Positions 1 to 5,813 of a stretch of DNA of 9,045 nucleotides are shown here, in pieces. Source of the DNA: CAZUGA01 sp964626505 (GTDB taxonomy: Bacteria > Pseudomonadota > Gammaproteobacteria > Methylococcales > UBA1147). The notes under the pieces are model-generated. The model had not been told where the DNA came from, ran no database searches, and saw nothing but the letters and a program-made list of their open reading frames with translations. Where the stretch lies: contig CAZVFR010000148.1 of assembly GCA_964626505.1 (NCBI GenBank), forward strand, positions 1 through 9,045, read 5' to 3'. Each line of letters starts with the position of its first letter. The first letter of the stretch is position 1. Made by a program: the position numbers and the translations under genes.

Positions 1-1910
1 CGTGCCGGTGGTAAAGCGGTTGATTCGGCACCCAGCGTTAATACCACGCGTCCGGCGCGATTTTTCGTGGACAATTCAGTAATGTTGGCGATAAAGCCAT
101 AGCCGGCATCTGATGCAAATACATACCATTCGGACTCTTCTTGGGTCAATACCGCATTGAACAGCGTACCCGCTGGTGGGTTCAATTTTCCTGTCAGAGG
201 TTCGCCTTGACTGCGCGCCGATGGTAGATTGTGTACCGGCAGCGTGTACAGTCGCCCGCCCGAATCAAAAAAGTTCGCAAGCTTATTACTACGCCCAAGT
301 GCCGAGGTCAGATAGCTGTCACCAGACCGGTAAGCCAACGCGGCCGAATCTATTTCGTGGCCTTTTGCCTGACGCACCCAACCTTTTTCGGATAACACAA
401 TGGTGACTGGCTCGTTCGGCACCAGCGAGGTAGCATCCAATGCTTGCGAGGGCTGACGGCGCACGATGGGCGAATTGCGAACATCGCCGAATTTCTCCGC
501 GTCCTCGGCCAGTTCTTTCTGCACTAACGATTTCAGGCGGCGTTTGGAACTCAACGTTTTTTCCAGATACTCACGCTCTTTGTTCAAGTCATCCTGTTCG
601 GCACGTATGCGCATCTCTTCCAAACGTGCCAAGTGACGGAGCTTCAACTCCAATATGGCTTCGGCTTGTTTGTCGCTGAGCGCAAAGCGTTGCATCAAGA
701 TTGGTTTGGGTTCGTCTTGCGCGCGAATGATGGCAATAACCTCGTCAATGTTCAGGAACGCAATCATCAAACCTTCCAAGATATACAGCCGGTCGAGTAC
801 TTTGTCCAGGCGATGTTGCAGCCTGCGGCGCACCGTTTTTACGCGAAATATTAACCACTCGGACAATAAGCTCAGCAGATTTTTAACCTGTGGTTTGCCA
901 CTGAGCCCCACCATATTCAGGTTGATTCGATAGCTTTTTTCCAGATCGGTTGTGGCAAACAAATGCGACATCAGCTCGTCTGTATTGACACGTTTTGAGC
1001 GTGGCATGATTAAAAGCCGTGTGGGATTCTCATGGTCAGACTCGTCGCGTAAGTCTTCAATCATAGGCAGTTTCTTGGCTTGCATTTGAGCCGCGATCTG
1101 TTCCAAGAGCTTGGCGCCGGACACTTGGTGCGGCAGTGCCGTAATTACAATCGTACCGTCCTCGATTTCGAAACGTGCACGCATGCGGATGGACCCATTG
1201 CCGCTTGCATACATTTTCCGAATATCTTCTCGTGAGGTAATGATCTCGGCTTCGGTTGGATAATCCGGTCCTTTGACGTGCTCGCAGATTTCGTCGAGTG
1301 TGGCCTTGGGGTTGTCCAGCAAATGAATGCACGCGCTGGCGATTTCCGCCAAATTGTGTGGCGGTATATCCGTGGTCATACCCACGGCAATACCCATAGT
1401 ACCGTTAAGCAATACATTAGGTAGCCGAGCGGGTAACTGTTTAGGTTCTTGCAGGGTACCGTCAAAATTGTCGGTCCAATCCACGGTGCCTTGCCCCAAC
1501 TCTCTAAGTAAAACCTGTGCGTAGGGCGTTAATTTGGCCTCTGTGTAGCGCATCGCCGCGAACGATTTGGGGTCGTCCGGCGCCCCCCAGTTACCCTGCC
1601 CGTCAACCAAAGGGTAACGATACGAAAAGGCCTGTGCCATCAAGACCATGGCCTCATAACACGCCGTATCACCATGCGGATGGTATTTACCCAACACATC
1701 GCCTATCGTACGAGCGGATTTTTTGTGCTTGGACGCCGCGGATAAGCCTAGCTCCGACATTGCATAAATGATGCGCCGCTGCACTGGTTTCAGACCGTCG
1801 GCTATATGCGGCAACGCACGGTCCAATATCACGTACATGGAATAATCCAGATAGGCTTTTTCGGTAAAGTCTTTTAACAGAATTTTTTCGTGGCTTTCTT
1901 GAACTACCAT
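1..1910 (-). CDS. parC: DNA topoisomerase IV subunit A (ParC), C-terminus cut off by window edge
   Basis: ParC is the DNA-breaking and rejoining subunit of topoisomerase IV, the ATP-dependent type IIA enzyme that decatenates daughter chromosomes; it works as a ParC2ParE2 tetramer. The frame is open without interruption from the ATG at 1910 to codon 636 at base 3; about 115 C-terminal residues are missing compared with the 752-residue E. coli protein. The start is supported by AGGGA about 6 nt upstream. Visible landmarks are the N-terminal segment with DGLKPVQRR (residues 38-46), GKYHPHGD (74-81), and the catalytic Tyr122 in AAMRYTEAKL, preceded by Arg121. The tower and coiled-coil part includes DESDHENPTR, FATTDLEKSYRINLNM and EAILELKLRHLARLEEM. 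The C-terminal beta-pinwheel domain starts near residue 495 (EPVTIVLSEKGWVR, Trp511) and is incomplete. The position equivalent to E. coli Ser80 is Thr82; Glu86 (E. coli Glu84) is conserved. The sequence is clearly ParC and not GyrA. parE lies 1.65 kb upstream on the same strand. Confidence 0.97.
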   Translation of the reverse strand, partial: MVVQESHEKILLKDFTEKAYLDYSMYVILDRALPHIADGLKPVQRRIIYAMSELGLSAASKHKKSARTIGDVLGKYHPHGDTACYEAMVLMAQAFSYRYPLVDGQGNWGAPDDPKSFAAMRYTEAKLTPYAQVLLRELGQGTVDWTDNFDGTLQEPKQLPARLPNVLLNGTMGIAVGMTTDIPPHNLAEIASACIHLLDNPKATLDEICEHVKGPDYPTEAEIITSREDIRKMYASGNGSIRMRARFEIEDGTIVITALPHQVSGAKLLEQIAAQMQAKKLPMIEDLRDESDHENPTRLLIMPRSKRVNTDELMSHLFATTDLEKSYRINLNMVGLSGKPQVKNLLSLLSEWLIFRVKTVRRRLQHRLDKVLDRLYILEGLMIAFLNIDEVIAIIRAQDEPKPILMQRFALSDKQAEAILELKLRHLARLEEMRIRAEQDDLNKEREYLEKTLSSKRRLKSLVQKELAEDAEKFGDVRNSPIVRRQPSQALDATSLVPNEPVTIVLSEKGWVRQAKGHEIDSAALAYRSGDSYLTSALGRSNKLANFFDSGGRLYTLPVHNLPSARSQGEPLTGKLNPPAGTLFNAVLTQEESEWYVFASDAGYGFIANITELSTKNRAGRVVLTLGAESTALPPA

Positions 1911-1940
1911 TTTGGTCCCTAGTGTTAATGATCCACGTGT

Positions 1941-1969
1941 AATTTAGCGGTGCTGATAACAAGTCGCAA
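1941..1969 (-). promoter_or_regulatory. Candidate sigma70 promoter of parC
   Basis: On the minus strand, TTGCGA (1964-1969) is separated by exactly 17 nt from TAAATT (1941-1946). Each hexamer matches the sigma70 consensus at four of six positions. Transcription would begin near 1934, giving a leader of roughly 24 nt before the parC ATG. The inverted repeat at 2024-2129 would then lie upstream of the promoter and outside the mRNA. The call rests on pattern only. Confidence 0.4.
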
Positions 1970-2023
1970 CCTATATCCCGCCGTAGTGTCGTATTAAAAG
2001 AAAATGGCTCTATACAAACCACA

Positions 2024-2129
2024 GGTTGTTTCCTATCTGATCTTCAAGACACGGCGTAGATACATCCATGTAGCCTTGACTACAGCATCCCTGCTGTCGA
2101 CAGTCTTGAAAATCAGATAGGAAATATCC
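2024..2129. repeat. Large inverted repeat with two hairpins in its loop (MITE- or REP-like)
   Basis: The left arm 2029-2050 (starts TTTCCTATCTGA, ends TTCAAGAC) is the reverse complement of the right arm 2103-2124 at 21 of 22 positions. The one mismatch, C2042 against A2111, becomes a G-U pair in a minus-strand transcript. Outward the pairing continues to 2024 and 2129 (GG...CC) with one T-T mismatch and one wobble. The 52-nt loop holds two further hairpins: TACA-TCCA-TGTA (2061-2072, plus a flanking GGC/GCC clamp at 2053-2055 and 2073-2075), and ACAGCA-TCCC-TGCTGT (2082-2097, six perfect pairs). Small hairpins with TCCN tetraloops recall dispersed intergenic repeats of proteobacteria. I see no target-site duplication at the ends. 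Whether it is multicopy cannot be told from one window. Confidence 0.75.
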
Positions 2130-2350
2130 ATCAGGTATGCAACCAGCAAACTGTTCATAGCCATTTAAAAGAATAGAGACCTAAGCCACCCGATTTCGGT
2201 TTAACAACAATTCGAATAGATTTGTACGGGACGACCCAATTCGGTGAAAATACTACCACTACTAAGCGAACTGATCGACACTCTAATCTTTGAGTCGTAC
2301 ACTGCGGTTAGCCTACTAAAACCTATGTTCTCACAACGACTCAAGCAATC

Positions 2351-2539
2351 ATGACTGTTTACACCACCGGATTGATTATTCTAGTGCTGTCCGTATTGGG
2401 CGGACTGATTCTGGTCAGACGCAACAAAGCATTGGATCAAACCCTCTACAAAATTTTGATGTTCGGATTATATTTTTGGCTATTAGTCTTTTTACAAGGC
2501 ATCATCGCTTCTCTGATTTATCAGACCTTTTATAACTAA
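2351..2539 (+). CDS. Small two-helix membrane protein, function unknown
   Basis: This 62-residue ORF starts at ATG 2351; the only upstream in-frame extension reaches a TAG at 2309 with no other usable start. There is no clear Shine-Dalgarno sequence, which is the main doubt. The protein is very hydrophobic: helix 1 spans about residues 7-22 (GLIILVLSVLGGLILV), a basic loop RRNK follows at 23-26, and helix 2 spans about 35-57. By the positive-inside rule the loop would face the cytoplasm and both ends the periplasm, so it should be an inner-membrane hairpin. I do not recognise a family. A plausible terminator about 30 nt downstream supports it being an independent transcription unit. It is divergent from parC and shares no obvious role with it. 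A chance ORF is unlikely given the clean two-segment hydropathy but is not excluded. Confidence 0.6.
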   Translation: MTVYTTGLIILVLSVLGGLILVRRNKALDQTLYKILMFGLYFWLLVFLQGIIASLIYQTFYN

Positions 2540-2570
2540 ATTTGTAACACCCCACCTATACCCGCATATT

Positions 2571-2614
2571 TACCCGAGTACGGCGTCGGAAACGCTGCAA
2601 TCACGGGTATTTTT
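2571..2614 (+). terminator. Candidate Rho-independent terminator after the small membrane protein gene
   Basis: TACCCG (2571-2576) pairs with CGGGTA (2604-2609), directly followed by five T (2610-2614). Inside it, CGGCGT (2581-2586) pairs with ACGCTG (2592-2597), one pair being G-U, around a CGGAA loop. The two stems are separated by small internal loops, so the structure is less compact than a textbook terminator. An alternative left arm, ATACCCG at 2558-2564, can also pair with CGGGTAT. It lies 32 nt after the stop codon of the 62-residue ORF. Confidence 0.5.
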
Positions 2615-2715
2615 AAGGTCGCTGAGGAGTTGCGTTTTGTGAACTGTGTCAAATTTTCTTACACACTGAGCATAATTTTTCATCAACGACTCTTTTCTAT
2701 TAGAAATACCATTAA

Positions 2716-2744
2716 TTAACATACATTATTATTTGTTATATATA
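2716..2744 (+). promoter_or_regulatory. Candidate sigma70 promoter upstream of the 163-residue ORF
   Basis: TTAACA (2716-2721, five of six consensus positions) is followed after exactly 17 nt by TATATA (2739-2744, four of six). The surrounding DNA is the most AT-rich of the window, which favours open-complex formation but also makes chance matches likely. The leader to the ATG at 2884 would be about 130 nt. Confidence 0.35.
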
Positions 2745-2883
2745 CATTATTTATTCTGCCCAGGAAGAGCATTTTGTTTGGCACAAAGAATACTCCTGTC
2801 AAAATAGGCCAAAAAGAACGCCGAAAATGTAACAAACTGCGGTTGGCTGCGCATTCTCTAACTATCGAATTTGGAGATGGATT

Positions 2884-3375
2884 ATGTACCCTAATATTTC
2901 AGCTAATGCCCCCTTGGCTAACTCGTCCGCCGCCTCGGACGTACATAATCACCTGTTCAATATATATCGGGGTAAACCGAGTTGTGCGAAAAGTACGGAA
3001 TCTAAACGCCTACCCGTACAGTTTTTGGTTTACGAAACTTTGGTAGACGGTATCAGCTCCGCGACCGAGCATAAGGACTTTCGGGGGGTTATGGCGATTA
3101 ACTACCTACTCCACGGTGAGGAATTCAACATCGTATTTGCCATGTGGTATTCAAAACCGGCGCACATGTATTTCTTAACCTCTCTGGGCCAATATTCAGC
3201 AACGTTGTTTCAAAAAGATATCGAAAAATCCGGAGCAGGAAACCACACGCATTTTCAGATTCGCCTGAGTCCCATCCACCCGGCCGGCCTGGAAAATCTG
3301 GCCGAAAAACTGGAACATTCAAATCTGTCACGCGCCAACGTTTGCATAATGGAAAACACTGTTTGCGCTGTTTGA
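2884..3375 (+). CDS. Hypothetical protein of 163 residues, family not recognised
   Basis: The ORF starts at ATG 2884 with a good ribosome binding site, GGAG at 2873-2876, seven nt upstream. The frame is closed by TAA at 2830-2832 and holds no other start upstream, so the start is firm. The product looks soluble, with no signal peptide. The N-terminal 45 residues are polar and low in structure-forming residues (Asn, Ser, Ala, Lys). Residues 46-70 (FLVYETLVDGIS onward) and 71-130 look like a folded domain with an aromatic-rich stretch (FNIVFAMWYS at 81-90, HMYFLTSLGQYSATLF at 94-109). A predicted helix follows around 133-147 (PAGLENLAEKLEH). I see no catalytic motif and give no function. It is convergent with parE and oriented against both topoisomerase genes. 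It looks like an accessory gene placed between parE and parC; an alternative is a degraded gene whose N-terminus lies in the overlapping frame at 2774. Confidence 0.62.
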   Translation: MYPNISANAPLANSSAASDVHNHLFNIYRGKPSCAKSTESKRLPVQFLVYETLVDGISSATEHKDFRGVMAINYLLHGEEFNIVFAMWYSKPAHMYFLTSLGQYSATLFQKDIEKSGAGNHTHFQIRLSPIHPAGLENLAEKLEHSNLSRANVCIMENTVCAV

Positions 3376-3431
3376 CCGTAGCTATACAACCGTGATTTAG
3401 ACGTTATTAGTTAGCGAATCCAAGAACACCC

Positions 3432-3553
3432 GTAACGGCTCAGATTGCCTTCAAATTTATTCGAGTACAAGGAGAAAACGCGCAGTGTACTGGGGTACAT
3501 GAGCATATTGGACGCAGTAATCGGGTACATTTGAGGGTAAGCTGAGTCGTTAC
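3432..3553. repeat. Long imperfect inverted repeat (about 37-nt arms) beside the parE stop
   Basis: Bases 3432-3468 pair with 3517-3553. The outer 12 positions (GTAACGGCTCAG against CTGAGTCGTTAC) pair fully with one G-U. After one mismatch, 3445-3456 pairs with 3529-3540 including two wobbles, and after another, 3458-3464 pairs with 3521-3527. In all 34 of 37 positions can pair in a plus-strand transcript. The 48-nt loop contains a smaller hairpin, TGTAC-TGGG-GTACA (3486-3499). The ends begin with GTAAC, recalling the GTAA tips of IS66-family elements, but the flanking 8-mers do not match, so no target duplication is visible. It lacks a terminal T-run, so it is not a standard terminator. It may be a palindromic mobile element remnant or a structured RNA 3' end. 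Confidence 0.75.
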
Positions 3554-3555
3554 AT

Positions 3556-5442
3556 CTAAACTTCCGCAAGATCACCCTTATCTTCCAACCAGGCACGCCG
3601 ATCGGGTGCGCGCTTTTTGGCCAGCAACAAGTCTAAGCTGGCTAATGTCTCGTCGCCTGGATGCGCGATCAACTGAACCAACCGGCGTGTATCCGGATTC
3701 ATTGTGGTTTCTCTAAGCTGAATCGGATTCATCTCACCCAAACCTTTGAATCGCTGTACATTGATTTTGCCCTTCAATTTTTCTGCTTCGATCCGATCTA
3801 ATACACCACGCCTTTCGGCATCATCCAAGGCATAAAAAACCTTTTTGCCCACATCGATTCTATACAGTGGCGGCATGGCTACGTATACATGACCCGCAAC
3901 AACCAGAGCGCGAAAATGCATCATGAACAACGCACACAAGAGCGTCGCAATATGATTGCCATCGGAATCCGCATCGGCCAGAATGCAAATTTTTTCATAG
4001 CGAAGCCCCGACAAGTCGTCTGAACCGGGCTCCATCCCGATGGCAACCGCGATATCATGCACTTCTTGCGACCCCATGACCTGAGAGGGGTCCACCTCCC
4101 AAGTGTTTAAAATCTTACCGCGCAGTGGCATGATTGCTTGGAATTCCCGGTCACGAGCCTGCTTGGCGGACCCCCCCGCTGAATCGCCTTCAACCAGGAA
4201 TATTTCACTATGTGCGGGGTCCTGCGAGGCGCAATCGGCTAGTTTTCCCGGCAACGCTGGACCACTGCTGATCCGTTTTCGCACGATTTTTCGACCCGTA
4301 CGCATGCGATTTTGGGCGTTTAGAATCGCCAAATCCGCGATGCGCTCGCCAACACTCGGATGTTGGTTCAACCACAAACTGAATGCATCTTTGCTAACAC
4401 CCGATACAAATGGCGCACATTCCCTGGAACTCAAGCGTTCTTTAGTTTGTCCGGAAAACTGCGGATCGGTCAGTTTAACCGACAAAACATAGCTGCATCG
4501 CTCCCAAACATCCTCCGGCGTAAGCTTCACGCCGCGCGGAAGAAGTTTTCTAAATTCGCAAAATTCGCGAATAGCTTCGGTTAACCCTGATCGAAATCCA
4601 TTTACGTGCGTGCCCCCCTGTATTGTTGGAACTAGATTAACATAACTCTCGGTGATATTTTCACTACCCTCGGGCACCCAAACCACGGTCCAGTCGGCGG
4701 CCTCTTGTTGCCCCTGCAGTGAACCCGTAAAAGTCTCTTCAGGTAAACATTCAGCATCACCCACCGCATCCAACAGATATTGCTTTAAACCATCCTCGTA
4801 ATACCACTGTTGCTCTTGGTTATTCTTTATATCCTTCAGGATGATCCGCAAACCCGAACATAGCACGGCTTTTGCGCGTAACAAATGGGTCAATCTAGTT
4901 AGGGATATGCGCTCCGAATCAAAATAACTTAGATCGGGCCAAAAGCGAATCAAAGTCCCGGTATTGGATCGGCCGGTTTTTCCCACTTGGGTCAACTCGC
5001 TGGTTTTGTCGCCCTGCGCAAAACTCATCTGGTATATTTTGCCATCGCGTCGGACCTCGACTTCGAGTCGTTTGGACAGCGCATTAACCACCGATACGCC
5101 GACTCCATGCAGCCCTCCCGAGAAATGGTAACTCTTGTTGGAAAACTTCCCTCCAGAATGCAACCGTGTCATTATCACTTCAACGCCCGGCACGCCCTGC
5201 TCCTGGTGCATGTCGACCGGCATTCCACGACCGTCATCTTTGACTTCAATGCCACCGTCTTCCAGCAAAACAACTTCGATCTCCTGAGCATAACCCGCGA
5301 TCGCTTCGTCCACACTGTTATCGACCACCTCCTGAATCAAATGATTCGGCCGGGTCGTATCGGTATACATCCCCGGCCGTTTACGTACCGGGTCCAAGCC
5401 GCTCAACACCTCGATCGCGGACGCATTGTATTCCTGGGCCAT
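3556..5442 (-). CDS. parE: DNA topoisomerase IV subunit B (ParE)
   Basis: ParE is the ATPase subunit of topoisomerase IV; ATP binding dimerises it and drives passage of one duplex through the break made by ParC. At 628 residues it matches the 630-residue E. coli protein nearly end to end. The GHKL ATPase domain carries the general base Glu38 and Mg-binding Asn42 (EVVDNSVDEA), Asp69 in VKDDGRGMPVD, and the glycine-rich SGGLHGVGVSVVNAL loop. The transducer domain follows. The TOPRIM domain has Glu418 in VEGDSAGG and the metal-binding Asp490, Asp492 and Asp494 (ADADSDG). The tail contains NVQRFKGLGEMNP and ends near KGDLAEV. Ser458 and Glu460, sites of quinolone-resistance mutations in E. coli ParE, are unchanged. 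The ATG is preceded by AAGGAGG only 3 nt away, a strong if close ribosome binding site. It is divergent from xseB and convergent with the 163-residue ORF. Confidence 0.98.
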   Translation of the reverse strand: MAQEYNASAIEVLSGLDPVRKRPGMYTDTTRPNHLIQEVVDNSVDEAIAGYAQEIEVVLLEDGGIEVKDDGRGMPVDMHQEQGVPGVEVIMTRLHSGGKFSNKSYHFSGGLHGVGVSVVNALSKRLEVEVRRDGKIYQMSFAQGDKTSELTQVGKTGRSNTGTLIRFWPDLSYFDSERISLTRLTHLLRAKAVLCSGLRIILKDIKNNQEQQWYYEDGLKQYLLDAVGDAECLPEETFTGSLQGQQEAADWTVVWVPEGSENITESYVNLVPTIQGGTHVNGFRSGLTEAIREFCEFRKLLPRGVKLTPEDVWERCSYVLSVKLTDPQFSGQTKERLSSRECAPFVSGVSKDAFSLWLNQHPSVGERIADLAILNAQNRMRTGRKIVRKRISSGPALPGKLADCASQDPAHSEIFLVEGDSAGGSAKQARDREFQAIMPLRGKILNTWEVDPSQVMGSQEVHDIAVAIGMEPGSDDLSGLRYEKICILADADSDGNHIATLLCALFMMHFRALVVAGHVYVAMPPLYRIDVGKKVFYALDDAERRGVLDRIEAEKLKGKINVQRFKGLGEMNPIQLRETTMNPDTRRLVQLIAHPGDETLASLDLLLAKKRAPDRRAWLEDKGDLAEV

Positions 5443-5468
5443 AATCCTCCTTCTTTATCCCGCCGAAT

Positions 5469-5506
5469 GACGTTAAGATATGACCTTTTATCGTATCATT
5501 AACGTC
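5469..5506. promoter_or_regulatory. 12-bp dyad in the parE/xseB divergent promoter region
   Basis: GACGTTAAGATA (5469-5480) is the reverse complement of TATCATTAACGTC (5494-5506) apart from one extra T, leaving a 13-nt spacer. The dyad sits 27 nt upstream of the parE start codon and 70 nt upstream of xseB, where a repressor or activator site for either gene could lie; it could equally form a hairpin in the parE leader. There is no T-run. A weak minus-strand -10 candidate, TACGAT, overlaps its right arm. I know of no named operator with this sequence. Confidence 0.5.
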
Positions 5507-5576
5507 GACCGAATCGCCAAGCATTTTCGCTAGCCCGATATTCCTATTCAGATCTAATAATTACTAAAACGAGGCT

Positions 5577-5813
5577 ATGACAAAAAAGAAATCCGCGGTA
5601 TCTTTTGAGGATTCTCTCAACGAACTGGAGCAACTCGTGGAAACCATGGAGAAAGGTGAGCTTTCTCTGGAAGAATCGCTAAAATCTTTCGAGCGCGGTG
5701 TCCAACTAACACGCACCTGTCAAAAGGCCATTAAAGAAGCCGAACAAAAGGTACAGATTCTACTGCAAGAAAATGGTGAACAAAGCAAAAAATCATTTAC
5801 TGATGAGTCCTGA
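5577..5813 (+). CDS. xseB: Exodeoxyribonuclease VII small subunit
   Basis: XseB is the small subunit of exonuclease VII, the cytoplasmic enzyme that degrades single-stranded DNA from both ends; several copies bind the helical stalk of the large subunit XseA. The 78-residue product has the usual family length (80 in E. coli) and pattern: SFEDSLNELEQLVETMEKGE (residues 9-28), then LSLEESLKSFERGVQLTRTCQ and an alpha-helical AEQKVQIL segment, the classic antiparallel two-helix hairpin. The start ATG follows GAGG at a 3-nt gap. The gene heads a compact plus-strand group with ispA, an arrangement common in gammaproteobacteria. xseA is not in the window. Confidence 0.95.
   Translation: MTKKKSAVSFEDSLNELEQLVETMEKGELSLEESLKSFERGVQLTRTCQKAIKEAEQKVQILLQENGEQSKKSFTDES

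Larger units (their letters stand above)
1911..2350. other. Intergenic region between divergent parC and the small membrane protein gene
   Basis: This 440-base stretch separates the parC start (minus strand) from the 62-residue ORF (plus strand). I see no credible gene in it. It contains the candidate parC promoter next to parC and a palindromic element at 2024-2129. A short hairpin, AACC-ACA-GGTT at 2017-2027, overlaps the left edge of that element. The remaining 220 bases (about 2130-2350) must contain the promoter of the plus-strand gene. A weak candidate is TTGAGT (2290-2295), 18 nt, TACTAA (2314-2319), which I do not trust enough to list separately. Confidence 0.6.
2540..2883. other. AT-rich intergenic region before the 163-residue ORF
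   Basis: This 344-base stretch holds the terminator candidate at its left end and becomes strikingly AT-rich to the right: I count 11 G or C in the 60 bases 2701-2760. A candidate promoter sits in that trough. Between 2774 and 2880 another reading frame is open from a TTG that follows AGGAAG (2762-2767), but it overlaps the better-supported 163-residue ORF and ends in an implausible sequence, so I do not call it. No RNA gene is recognisable. Confidence 0.55.

Noticed and set aside
176..1771. Several plus-strand open frames across parC
   Set aside because: They are the complement of a clear ParC frame and have random-looking composition.
1976..1996. T7-promoter-like string on the minus strand (TAATACGAC at 1988-1996)
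   Set aside because: Nine bases match the core of the T7 class III consensus, but the following bases lack TCACTATAGGG (two bases missing and several changed). No phage genes are present, so I treat it as chance.
2774..3046. 90-residue plus-strand frame starting at TTG 2774 with AGGAAG upstream
   Set aside because: Its second half overlaps the better-supported 163-residue ORF and is rich in Pro, Ile and Trp with no protein-like pattern. Only its first 35 codons look plausible; kept as a possible frameshift remnant in a finding.
3432..3553. Inverted repeat as a bidirectional intrinsic terminator
   Set aside because: Neither side is followed by a T-run and the loop is 48 nt, so it does not fit a Rho-independent terminator.
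3424..3561. Target-site duplication flanking the 3432-3553 palindrome
   Set aside because: The 8 bases on the left (GAACACCC) and right (ATCTAAAC) do not match, so insertion by an IS66-like mechanism is not shown.
4103..5502. Plus-strand open frames of up to 171 codons across parE
   Set aside because: They mirror the conserved ParE coding strand and resemble no protein family.
5773..5802. GTG at 5773 as start of ispA
   Set aside because: It adds ten residues with no counterpart in the family and lies deep inside xseB; ATG 5803 gives the family length of 300.
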